Shown here piece after piece: positions 25,950-34,074 of a stretch of DNA of 64,000 nucleotides. A program made the position numbers and the translations under genes. Positions within the stretch are counted from its first letter, which is position 1. The number at the start of each line of letters is the position of its first letter. The notes beneath the pieces are model-generated. The model was not told the origin of the DNA. It saw only the letters and a program-made list of their open reading frames with translations, and did no database searches. Source of the DNA: Chitinophagales bacterium (GTDB lineage Bacteria > Bacteroidota > Bacteroidia > Chitinophagales > JADIYW01); contig JAMLHH010000012.1 in assembly GCA_023957215.1 (NCBI GenBank), positions 1 to 64,000 of the forward strand. Direction: 5' to 3'.

Positions 25950-27146
25950 TTATTTCGGATAAATTATTGCAAATTCAATTTCTTCTTTTTCTGCAAATTG
26001 CTCGGTTATTTCAAAAACAGTTTCATATTGAGAAACCATTTGACAATAAATTGTAACCCGCTCGTCAAATGTGACCTTTTTCCCAAATTTGTAATTCATT
26101 ACAAAGTCAAAAAGATTATAGCTTCCGGCTACAAATCCGTTTTTCACTTCCTCTAAATTGATTTGAATTTCTTCTTCTATTTTGGTTTCTAAATATTCGT
26201 CAGAAATTTTGTCTGCAACTGGTTGGATTAACTTGATACCTGATTTTTGTCGTTGTGCAATTTTCTTTATACTCGCAAATGCTTCTTCACTAGTTTGTAA
26301 GTATTCAAGAGAAAGTTTTAGCGGATAACTTGGGTTAGGTTCAAAAATTACTGAATTGTTTATTGATATAACTTGTTTGATGTCTGTTTCTGCTTCAAGT
26401 CTAAATTGGTCTTTTAGATATTTGATTTGTCGCAACTTTTCAACTACACCGCTTTGTTGTTGAATTTGATTTAAGAAGTCAATTACTTGTCGTTCTATTT
26501 CAATTAAGTTGTGCGTACATTTTTGTAATTGCAATTTTAATTGAACAATTATTTTATTCAATTCTTCGTCTGTTGCTGTCTTAAAAAATGTAATGTCATC
26601 TTCTGAAATTAAAGATTCAGTTTGTTCAATGAGTTTGGTAATGTCTTTACGCTTGCCGTCAAGGTTAATGAGTTTCGCTCTTTTGTTTTTAAAAGTGGGT
26701 TCGCTTTTGAAAGTGTTGTCAATATTGCGTTTTAAATCAACCACATTTCTTAGTGTGATAATACCAATTTTTCTAAGTGTATTTTTAATTATTCGCAAAT
26801 ACTCATACTTTCTTTGTTCGTTTTGCTCGTTGAAATAATAGTCAATATTTTGTTTTACTTTTTCAATATTTTCGTTGATATACGAAGTGTTGATTTCTTC
26901 GTTTGCTTCCAAAACCTGTTCAAAAAAGCGTAAATACAAATCGTCTATTTCAAGGTTGTTTGCGTTTTGCCTTATAACGGAACGGTCAATTAAATATTGA
27001 AGTTTATTATCATTGTTTTCAAGCAATTCAAGAGCATACTCGTACTTATAGTCCGTAGTTTTCCGCTTCTTAAACATTTCTGTAAGAAGTTTTTCCTCTC
27101 TGTATAGGGCAGATACAAGATCTTTTATATTTGAAAAAGTATTCAT
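25950..27146 (-). CDS. jetA: Wadjet JetA / MksF-like kleisin subunit
   Basis: This 398-residue helical protein is first in the SMC operon. Its N-terminal half (LVSALYREEKLLTEMFKKRK, DDLYLRFFEQVLEANEEINT, KNTLRKIGIITLRNVVDLKR) is followed by a coiled region (DKRKDITKLIEQTE-like, EELNKIIVQLKLQLQKC) and a C-terminal part after residue 290. Kleisins of the MukF/MksF/JetA type have this winged-helix plus coiled-coil layout and bridge the two SMC heads. I did not find a single diagnostic motif; the call comes from gene order (A-B-C-D) and size. A TAAATTTG box lies 46 bp upstream. Confidence 0.6.
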   Translation of the reverse strand: MNTFSNIKDLVSALYREEKLLTEMFKKRKTTDYKYEYALELLENNDNKLQYLIDRSVIRQNANNLEIDDLYLRFFEQVLEANEEINTSYINENIEKVKQNIDYYFNEQNEQRKYEYLRIIKNTLRKIGIITLRNVVDLKRNIDNTFKSEPTFKNKRAKLINLDGKRKDITKLIEQTESLISEDDITFFKTATDEELNKIIVQLKLQLQKCTHNLIEIERQVIDFLNQIQQQSGVVEKLRQIKYLKDQFRLEAETDIKQVISINNSVIFEPNPSYPLKLSLEYLQTSEEAFASIKKIAQRQKSGIKLIQPVADKISDEYLETKIEEEIQINLEEVKNGFVAGSYNLFDFVMNYKFGKKVTFDERVTIYCQMVSQYETVFEITEQFAEKEEIEFAIIYPK

Positions 27147-27192
27147 TAGCCCCCCCCAAATTTAATAACATTTTTAACGTGGCTACAAACTA

Positions 27193-27200
27193 CAAATTTA
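27193..27200 (-). promoter_or_regulatory. Promoter -7 box of the Wadjet operon
   Basis: Reads TAAATTTG on the minus strand (TAnnTTTG), 46 bp upstream of the jetA ATG. The leader contains a run of eight C on the plus strand directly before the gene. Confidence 0.45.
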
Positions 27201-27260
27201 GTAAAAATCTTCAAATCGAAGCAGTTATTGCCACTTTTGGCAAACCGTTTGTTGAACTAG

Positions 27261-27276
27261 ACCCGCCGTGGCGGGT
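27261..27276. repeat. Short GC-rich palindrome
   Basis: ACCCGCC-GT-GGCGGGT, a perfect 7-bp stem with a 2-base centre in otherwise AT-rich sequence, between the Wadjet promoter and the integrase fossil. Possibly a recombination or end-structure remnant. Confidence 0.5.
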
Positions 27277-27409
27277 AGCCATGCTGTAAATTTACACACT
27301 AAATTTTTTATTATGACAAAAAATCACCGGAGGCATTAAGATCGAACAGGATCTTAAACTGCGCCAGCAATGAAGTTCCGGGCTTTGAATCGGTACCCAT
27401 TCGTTTTCA

Positions 27410-27705
27410 ATGCAACATTTTGCTTTTGGCAGAAGCCCCGGGACGTTTGAGAACTATGCTCGTCATGTGGCAGCTATGACCTGCATTTTAAGGCATTGTC
27501 CACGGAGTTGAATCCCGAACAGGTGAAGGACTACCAGTATCTGCTATAACAAAAGAGTAAAGCCCCTTCTTTGACCTATTTCAAACACACGGTGTATGGG
27601 TTGCGCTTTCTGTTAAAAACGGAAGGGCTGTCTTATGAGCATTTACATTTTCCGGTAATTTCCAAGTACGAAGTTAAAAGTACGGAGTACGAGTTTCCTT
27701 TGTGA
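27410..27705 (+). pseudogene. Fossil of a tyrosine recombinase N-terminus
   Basis: Frames combined give FAFGRSPGTFENYARHVAAM, then after a frameshift near 27480 LHFKALSTELNPEQVKDYQY, then LL, a TAA at 27547-27549, and QKSKAPSLTYFKHTVYGLRF and LLKTEGLSYEHLHFPVI. This is the N-terminal SAM-like core-binding domain of a XerC/D-type integrase as found with Bacteroidota mobile elements. The catalytic domain is absent. It marks a former integration next to the defence operon. Confidence 0.72.
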
Positions 27706-27764
27706 ACTTTGTAGTTAAGAGACAAGTATATAAGTAATCACAATATCATTAAAGGTGACACGCT

Positions 27765-28187
27765 CTATAAAATATCAAGAAACTTTTGGGGCCAATTTTT
27801 TATTTTCCGAGATCCATAGTCAAAGCACACCAAGCCGGTACGCAAGTGTATCAAATCGACATTTTCTTTGAGCTTACGCATACGCAAAAACATATCTAAA
27901 GAACATTCTGTGACATTGCCTACTGTTAATTCTATACCTATTTTGTCTCCTAAAAAACCTTCAGATTTGTAAATGATACTGTGATTAGCGACGATAATTC
28001 CGAGATCTTTAAACCATTCATATTTATCCCAACCTATGCCAGTAAAATAAGCCTTTCGAATTTCATCTCCCCAAACCAAAATTCTATCATTGCCCATGTG
28101 GGCGGCTATATTGATATCTTGTTGTGCTATTTCTTTTTCTGTTTTCCAAAGGACTTTATCGGGAAAATCTATGTGTATTCTTTTCAT
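27765..28187 (-). CDS. Hot-dog fold acyl-CoA thioesterase family protein
   Basis: This 140-residue protein has the 4HBT-type layout: a start region INIAAHMGNDRILVWGDEIR (in place of the usual DxxGHVNN), the WFKDLGIIVANHSIIYKSEG strand, FLGDKIGIELTVGNVTECSL and a final LIHLRTGLVCFDYGSRKI. Such enzymes hydrolyse acyl-CoA or related thioesters. The catalytic Asp of the Asp-x3-Gly-His form is replaced by an AAHMGND version, so activity and substrate are uncertain. It is divergent from acs (28314), which suggests a link to acyl-CoA use. Confidence 0.75.
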   Translation of the reverse strand: MKRIHIDFPDKVLWKTEKEIAQQDINIAAHMGNDRILVWGDEIRKAYFTGIGWDKYEWFKDLGIIVANHSIIYKSEGFLGDKIGIELTVGNVTECSLDMFLRMRKLKENVDLIHLRTGLVCFDYGSRKIKNWPQKFLDIL

Positions 28188-28313
28188 TGATAATAAGCGT
28201 TAAATTAAAGCTACAACTTCAAATTTATACTGCTAATACTTTCGTACTTAGATAATATTTTATTAAACTTGGGCATTATATTTTAAATAGCACTTTAAAT
28301 ACAGTTAACTATT

Positions 28314-30218
28314 ATGAAAACTTCTGATATTCATTCTTTTGCTGAATATGAAAAAACGTACCAAATTTCAATTGCACAGCCTGAAGCTTTTTGGGCAGAG
28401 CAGGCTGAAAAATTGACTTGGCAGAAGAAATGGGACAAAGTCTTGGAATGGGATTTTGTGGAACCGAATATCCAATGGTTTGTAAATGGTAAAATCAATA
28501 TCACTGAAAATTGTCTCGATAGGCATTTGGATAAAAAAGGAGATAAAGTAGCATTGATTTGGGAGCCGAATGATCCTGATGAAAAATGTATCCAATATAC
28601 TTTTAAGGAATTGCATGCAGAAGTGGGCAAAATGGCAAATGTACTTAAAAATAATGGTGTCAAAAAAGGTGACAGGGTCTGTCTTTATATGCCGATGATA
28701 CCGGAATTAGCCATCTCCATTATGGCTTGCGCTAGGATAGGTGCTCCACATTCGGTTGTTTTTGCAGGGTTTTCCTCTCAAGCTTTGGTCGGTAGAGTAG
28801 AAGATACCAAGGCAAAAGTTGTATTGACAAGTGATGGTGCTTACAGAGGTACTAAAACAATACCTATCAAAACAGTTGTAGATGAAGCGGTCTTATCATG
28901 TCCATTAGTAGATAAAATAATTGTTGTCCAAAGGACCGGAGAAGATGTTAATATGCAACCGGATAGAGATGTATATCTACATGACGAATTGAAAAAAGTG
29001 AATGCAATCTGCCCGCCTGAAGCAATGGATGCCGAAGATGCCTTGTTTATTTTATATACTTCAGGTTCTACCGGAAAACCGAAAGGTGTCGTACATACAA
29101 CCGGGGGCTATTCAGTATTTGTAGATTATACCTTCAGGAATGTATTTCAAATGGAGGAAGACGACATCTACTGGTGTACTGCCGACATAGGTTGGGTGAC
29201 GGGACATAGTTATTTGGTGTACGGGCCACTGATAGCCGGTGCAACAACAGTCATGTTTGAAGGTGTGCCGACCTATCCGAATAGTGGCAGATTTTGGGAT
29301 GTAATAGATAAGTATAAAATTACTCACTTTTATACTGCACCTACTGCAATTAGAGCTTTAATGGCTGCCGGCGAGGAGATTGTAAAGCCATATAGCTTAG
29401 CGTCACTCAGAGTATTAGGTTCAGTCGGAGAACCAATAAATGAGGAGGCATGGCAGTGGTACAATAAAAACATAGGCAAGGAAAAATGTCCGATTGTCGA
29501 TACTTGGTGGCAAACGGAAACCGGTGGAATAATGATATCTTCTTTGGCTGGCGTGACACCTTGTTTTCCAACAATGGCAGCATATCCATTGCCGGGCATA
29601 CAACCGGTCTTAATGGATAAAGATGGCAATGAAATTACTGATAATGAAGTAGAAGGATATCTATGTATCAAGTTTCCTTGGCCGGGCATGTTGCGAACTA
29701 CTTATGGAGACCATGAGCGATTTAAAAAAACGTACTTTTCAGCGTATAAAGGAAAATATTTCTCCGGTGATGGAGCAAGAAGAGATAGCAGGGGTTTATA
29801 TAGAATTATCGGTAGAGTAGATGATGTCATCAATGTTTCAGGTCACAGATTTGGCACTGCCGAGATAGAAAATGCCATCAATCAAAATATCAAAATAGTG
29901 GAATCTGCCGTAGTGGGTTATCCGCATGATATCAAAGGACAGGGGATTTATGCCTATGTGATTTTAACCCATGATGCTGAGAATGAAAGTATAGAAAATG
30001 TAAAAACGATGATTAATGAGACAATTATCAAAGAAATTGGTCATATCGCCAAACCTGATAAGGTACAAATCGTAAAAGATTTGCCTAAGACTCGTTCAGG
30101 AAAAATCATGCGTAGAATTTTGCGTAAAATTGCTGAAAATGAGATCAGCAATGTAGGAGACACTTCCAGCTTGTTAAATCCGCAAGTAGTGGAAGATATT
30201 ATACAGGGAAGAGTATAG
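28314..30218 (+). CDS. acs: Acetyl-CoA synthetase
   Basis: This 634-residue cytosolic AMP-forming ligase makes acetyl-CoA from acetate, ATP and CoA. The ATP loop YTSGSTGKPKGVVHTTGG, DTWWQTETGG, GDGARRDSRGLYRIIGRVDD, VSGHRFGTAEIENA and the acetylatable lysine in KTRSGKIMRRILRK are intact. The N-terminal ACAS domain (FAEYEKTYQISIAQPEAFWA) begins at the chosen ATG. Length is slightly below the usual 645-650. It stands alone; its neighbour is an IS630 copy after 80 bp. Confidence 0.96.
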   Translation: MKTSDIHSFAEYEKTYQISIAQPEAFWAEQAEKLTWQKKWDKVLEWDFVEPNIQWFVNGKINITENCLDRHLDKKGDKVALIWEPNDPDEKCIQYTFKELHAEVGKMANVLKNNGVKKGDRVCLYMPMIPELAISIMACARIGAPHSVVFAGFSSQALVGRVEDTKAKVVLTSDGAYRGTKTIPIKTVVDEAVLSCPLVDKIIVVQRTGEDVNMQPDRDVYLHDELKKVNAICPPEAMDAEDALFILYTSGSTGKPKGVVHTTGGYSVFVDYTFRNVFQMEEDDIYWCTADIGWVTGHSYLVYGPLIAGATTVMFEGVPTYPNSGRFWDVIDKYKITHFYTAPTAIRALMAAGEEIVKPYSLASLRVLGSVGEPINEEAWQWYNKNIGKEKCPIVDTWWQTETGGIMISSLAGVTPCFPTMAAYPLPGIQPVLMDKDGNEITDNEVEGYLCIKFPWPGMLRTTYGDHERFKKTYFSAYKGKYFSGDGARRDSRGLYRIIGRVDDVINVSGHRFGTAEIENAINQNIKIVESAVVGYPHDIKGQGIYAYVILTHDAENESIENVKTMINETIIKEIGHIAKPDKVQIVKDLPKTRSGKIMRRILRKIAENEISNVGDTSSLLNPQVVEDIIQGRV

Positions 30219-30313
30219 GGAAATTAACAAATTAGCTAATTGGAGAATGTGACAATGAGTATTTATTGTTGGGTATTTGATACATTATTTATTATATGTA
30301 ATACCAAAATGAT

Positions 30314-30892
30314 TTATATAGTAGTCCAAAACTGAGATAAAAAAATATAAGGATAGCCACAGATTGACATTATTTCTTCCTTTGTGTTTGCTTTAATCTG
30401 TACTGCAATGTAATTTTCAACCTCCTCGATTGTTTTGAAAAGTTTGTTGGTGAATTTTCTTTTAAATTTCTGCCACATCTTCTCGGCTGGATTGAGTTCC
30501 GGACTATATGGAGGAAGGAATATTAAGATTATATTTTTGGGTATTTCTAATTTCTTTGCCTTGTGAAATGCTCCATTGTCTACTACCATGACTTTTAGTT
30601 CGTTCGGTTCTTCTTTACTAAACTCATTTAAAAACAACTGAAAGCAATCAGCGTTAGAATAAGGTAGATTCAGCAGAAAGCTATTACCATCCAATGGTGA
30701 GAATGCTCCAAAAAGATAACTATTTTTAAATACTTGCTGAAATCTACATATCGGCTTGACACCTATAGCCGTCAGAGCTTTACCGTTTCTTGTAAACAAA
30801 CCGAATCTACTCTCGTCTTGAAAATAGAGATTGATACTCTCGAAAGCAAAGTCTGATAGGGTTATGACTTCTGAACAGATACGACCAAAGTT
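30314..30892 (-). CDS. IS630 transposase, catalytic part (orfB frame)
   Basis: From the A7 slip site the frame reads NFGRICSEVITLSDFAFESI, YFQDESRFGLF (first catalytic Asp), VMVVDNGAFHKAK (second Asp) and FLPPYSPELNPAEKMWQKFK (catalytic Glu). The frame has no ATG before the first Asp, so an active enzyme requires fusion with the upstream frame. Together the parts give about 360 residues, the normal length of IS630 transposases. Confidence 0.85.
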   Translation of the reverse strand, partial: NFGRICSEVITLSDFAFESINLYFQDESRFGLFTRNGKALTAIGVKPICRFQQVFKNSYLFGAFSPLDGNSFLLNLPYSNADCFQLFLNEFSKEEPNELKVMVVDNGAFHKAKKLEIPKNIILIFLPPYSPELNPAEKMWQKFKRKFTNKLFKTIEEVENYIAVQIKANTKEEIMSICGYPYIFLSQFWTTI

Positions 30893-31380
30893 TTTTTAAA
30901 AGCCTCAACAGCCTGATCGTCCTTGTTGATATGAGACTTCCTAGCTACTTTGGCTTTAGCTCCAAAGTGTCTGATACAGTATTTCAAGATTGTATTGTAT
31001 TTGATATCCTTTCCCAAGTTCTCAAAAATCCATTCCTTGAGTTCTGAAAACCCTGCTAAACCATTCTCCGGATTGTGGAGCAGGTCGGAAATCTTCTGAT
31101 GGTCTTCTTTTGTGAACACAGATGGCTTGAAGCCTTTCATAGCGTGAGAGAGCAGCTTTTCAATGCCACCATCTCTATACATCTTACGCCAATCGGTAAC
31201 AGACTGACCGCTCAAACCTAGTCTTTTCATGAGTTCACGTTTGGAGATTCCCTTTTCTCCCTCTTTTTTCATTTCGATGAGCATATTTATCCGAGGGACA
31301 AACATGGGACGTGCATTTCTAACCAACTTTTTAAGTTCAGCTTCGCTCTCTTTTACTTCAATAAATAACGCTTTCGCCAT
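30862..31380 (-). CDS. IS630 transposase, DNA-binding part (orfA frame)
   Basis: This 172-residue product carries the N-terminal helix-turn-helix domains (GISKRELMKRLGLSGQSVTD, WRKMYRDGGIEKLLSH and a winged-helix region LAGFSELKEWIFENLGKDIK). Near its end, GCT TTT AAA AAA ACT (A7 at 30891-30897 on the plus strand as T7) offers a -1 ribosomal or transcriptional slip into the catalytic frame; without it translation stops after VVSVQKS. Confidence 0.85.
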   Translation of the reverse strand: MAKALFIEVKESEAELKKLVRNARPMFVPRINMLIEMKKEGEKGISKRELMKRLGLSGQSVTDWRKMYRDGGIEKLLSHAMKGFKPSVFTKEDHQKISDLLHNPENGLAGFSELKEWIFENLGKDIKYNTILKYCIRHFGAKAKVARKSHINKDDQAVEAFKKTLVVSVQKS

Positions 31381-31598
31381 AGTGAATTAATTTACAGTCC
31401 AAAGATAAATCAAAAATAATAATTTACAAAACATAGGGCTATTTATTATTTCACTTTGGTATAAAAGGTGATAGTACAAAAGTATTATCTTGAATATTAC
31501 CTTTATAGTTTAGGTATTTATTAGGTATTTCATCTAACTAAAACCTATAATTCTAAGGAAAGTAGTTTCTTTGTGTTCTTATTTAGACTTAATAAAGA

Positions 31599-34058
31599 TT
31601 GAAGAAACTCTTATTTTTCATATTCCTTTGTATAACCATCTTCAACTCCTTGAATGGTGCAGAGTCCAAGCAGCATATCAAAGGTGAAATTTTCAATGAA
31701 GATGGACAAGCTATTATTGAAGCTTTAGTTATCGACACACAAAACCCGGATAATCCTGTATTTACAGATAAAGAAGGAAAGTTTGAACTTATCTCTTCAG
31801 GATACTCTACTTCGCTTTATATAACAAAGGAAGGATATGAGCAACAAAAAGTAGATGTCAATTTTTATATGAATGAAAATCGGACAACTTATGTCAAAGT
31901 GGTGATGAAGCCGTCAGATGCTATACTTTTGGATGAAGTAGTGGTGAGTGACAATCCAAGTTTGGTTTCCAACTCTTATCGTGTTTTGAAAAATCAAATC
32001 GAACAAATACCCGGAGGAGTCAATTTACTGAATTTGTCAAAACTGAAAACTCAAAAATCACAGACGCTGAAAGATGCTTTGGGAAAAGTCCCGGGTGTAT
32101 TAATACAAGAGTTTTTTGGCGGAAACGACCAACCGCGTTTAAATATTAGAGGTTCAGGCATACAGAGCAATCCGCAAGCGCGAGGTGTGATGTTGTTGCA
32201 GGATGGTATTCCTATCAATTTGAGTGATGGCTCATATATTTTAGGTGTTTTAGAGCCACAAGCTTCTTATTTGGTGGAAGTGTATAAAGGGTCTAATGCT
32301 TTGCAATATGGCAGTACAACTTTGGGTGGAGCGATTAATTTTATTACAAAAAATGGTTACAATGCTTCACCTTTTTCATTCAAGTTTGAAAGTGGAAGTT
32401 ATAAGTACTATAATGCAAGTGTATCTTCCGGTTTTTCAAAAAATAAAACAGACGGATTTTTATCCTTGTCATATAATCAAAGCAAAGGTTTTAGAGAATT
32501 AAATGAATCAAATCGCTTTAATGCTTTGGCTAATATTGGTCAAAGGTTTAACCAGCATTTTGAATCTCGCTTACTCGTCAGTTATACCAATATGGGTTTT
32601 GATGTACCCGGTCCGTTGACCAAAGCGCAGTATGAAAGTAATCCTAAGCAAATCAATACAAAAATATCTCCACAAAGCATCGGTCCTTTGGTGTTGAGAG
32701 ACAAACCCAAGCGTGATAGCAAAATCTTTAGAATTGCGAATAAGTCGGTTTGGCAAATCAATGACAAATCGAAATTGCAAACCTCATTGAACTATCAATA
32801 TATTGATGATGAATTTGTTTTTCCCATTCCTGAAGGTATTCGTAATCATCAAAGCCACAATGGTGGATTGAATATTTTATATCAAAATACAAGACCTAAA
32901 AATAATCTGACAGTAGGAGTGGATGTGCAATTGGGAAGGATACATGCAAGAAATTATGTCAACTATAAGGGTGAAAAACATGGACTTTTTGCTGATAATC
33001 TCTTGAATGCATATAAAGGAATGGCTTATATTAATGATGTGTGGAATGTGCATTCTAAATTGAAACTCAATTTATCTGTACAGCTCAACAAAGATATTCG
33101 GAAAGGAAAAGCGGCGGCTGACGACCCGGTAGAACGTCCTGTTTATAGTTTTCTCAATATAGGTAATAAGCAAGGTCTCACTTATACAAAAAGTGCGGGT
33201 ATTCCATCTAAAACTTTCCAATATCTTGGATTCAACCCCAAAGCAGGTCTGATTTATGAGCCGAATAAGGATATCCAAGTGTTTGGTAACTTTAGTCGAA
33301 GCTATGAACCTCCTACATTTTTGGAATTAGTCAATTTGGAAGGTGGCACACCAATGTCAGGACCGACCGCTAATAAGTTTAGATATTTGAAGGCACAGGC
33401 CGCTTCTACAATAGAAATGGGTTCTCGTGGTCAGGCTTTGGATAAAAGATTGTACTGGGATGTTTCATTGTATCGTTCTTGGGTACAAAATGAACTGCTG
33501 ACATTGACAGATTTAAGTGGCTTTTTAGGTCAAAGTATCAATTCTCCTTACGCTACTATTCATCAGGGTGCTGAAATAGGTTTGGATATCATTGCGGTAC
33601 AAAATATATCTAAGAAAAAAGATATCATTCGTCTAAAGACAGCTTATACTTATAGCGACTTCTACTTTACAGAAGGTGATTACAAAGGTTTGCAAATTGC
33701 GGGTATTCCTACCCATTATTTGATTGCAGAAGTAGAGTATTCTCATCCTGTCGGATTGACAGCTAACTTTAATATCGAATCTTTACCGGTCAAAACTCCA
33801 ATTGATCATAGAAACGAGTTATTTCAAGATCCTTATACGTTGTATAATTTCAAAGTGTCTTTCCAAAAAAGTAGTTGGAGTGTCTATTCGGAAATTCGCA
33901 ATCTAAGTAATAAACGGTATGCTTCAAGTTATTTGATACGAGATGCCACGGAATTGCCGGATTTGATGCAAGTTGTAGGTGCTACAAAAGAGAGTGCTAC
34001 TAACTACATTCCGGGTATTGGTAGAAATTTTGTTGTAGGTATGAGTTATACTTTTTAG
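31599..34058 (+). CDS. TonB-dependent receptor with carboxypeptidase-like N-domain
   Basis: This 819-residue outer-membrane transporter begins at a TTG (KKLLFFIFLCITIFNSLNG signal peptide; no ATG fits). Residues about 25-110 form a CarboxypepD_reg-like beta-sandwich (IKGEIFNEDGQAIIEALVID). The plug has LKDALGKVPGVLIQEFFGGN, PRLNIRGSGIQSNPQARGVM and SNALQYGSTTLGGAINFI; a 22-strand barrel follows to FVVGMSYTF with the terminal aromatic residue. The plug resembles FecA/PiuA-type iron receptors. It converges with the di-heme peroxidase gene 16 bp away. Confidence 0.88.
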   Translation: MKKLLFFIFLCITIFNSLNGAESKQHIKGEIFNEDGQAIIEALVIDTQNPDNPVFTDKEGKFELISSGYSTSLYITKEGYEQQKVDVNFYMNENRTTYVKVVMKPSDAILLDEVVVSDNPSLVSNSYRVLKNQIEQIPGGVNLLNLSKLKTQKSQTLKDALGKVPGVLIQEFFGGNDQPRLNIRGSGIQSNPQARGVMLLQDGIPINLSDGSYILGVLEPQASYLVEVYKGSNALQYGSTTLGGAINFITKNGYNASPFSFKFESGSYKYYNASVSSGFSKNKTDGFLSLSYNQSKGFRELNESNRFNALANIGQRFNQHFESRLLVSYTNMGFDVPGPLTKAQYESNPKQINTKISPQSIGPLVLRDKPKRDSKIFRIANKSVWQINDKSKLQTSLNYQYIDDEFVFPIPEGIRNHQSHNGGLNILYQNTRPKNNLTVGVDVQLGRIHARNYVNYKGEKHGLFADNLLNAYKGMAYINDVWNVHSKLKLNLSVQLNKDIRKGKAAADDPVERPVYSFLNIGNKQGLTYTKSAGIPSKTFQYLGFNPKAGLIYEPNKDIQVFGNFSRSYEPPTFLELVNLEGGTPMSGPTANKFRYLKAQAASTIEMGSRGQALDKRLYWDVSLYRSWVQNELLTLTDLSGFLGQSINSPYATIHQGAEIGLDIIAVQNISKKKDIIRLKTAYTYSDFYFTEGDYKGLQIAGIPTHYLIAEVEYSHPVGLTANFNIESLPVKTPIDHRNELFQDPYTLYNFKVSFQKSSWSVYSEIRNLSNKRYASSYLIRDATELPDLMQVVGATKESATNYIPGIGRNFVVGMSYTF

Positions 34059-34074
34059 AACTCGTTGTTACTTT

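Larger units (their letters stand above)
30302..31461 (-). mobile_element. IS630-family insertion sequence
   Basis: About 1.16 kb with ends CCAAAATGATTTAT (left, from 30304) and, reversed, CCAAAGTGAAATAAT (right, to 31459). A TA dinucleotide lies on both outer sides (30302-30303 and 31460-31461), the target duplication typical of IS630/Tc1-type elements. It holds two transposase frames joined by a shift at an A7 run. The right end is 138 bp from the TonB receptor start at 31599, so it may affect that gene's expression. Confidence 0.8.

Noticed and set aside
31430-31598. A TAnnTTTG promoter for the second TonB receptor
   Set aside because: The best candidate (TAGTTTCTTTG near 31563) does not match the spacing, so no promoter was called.
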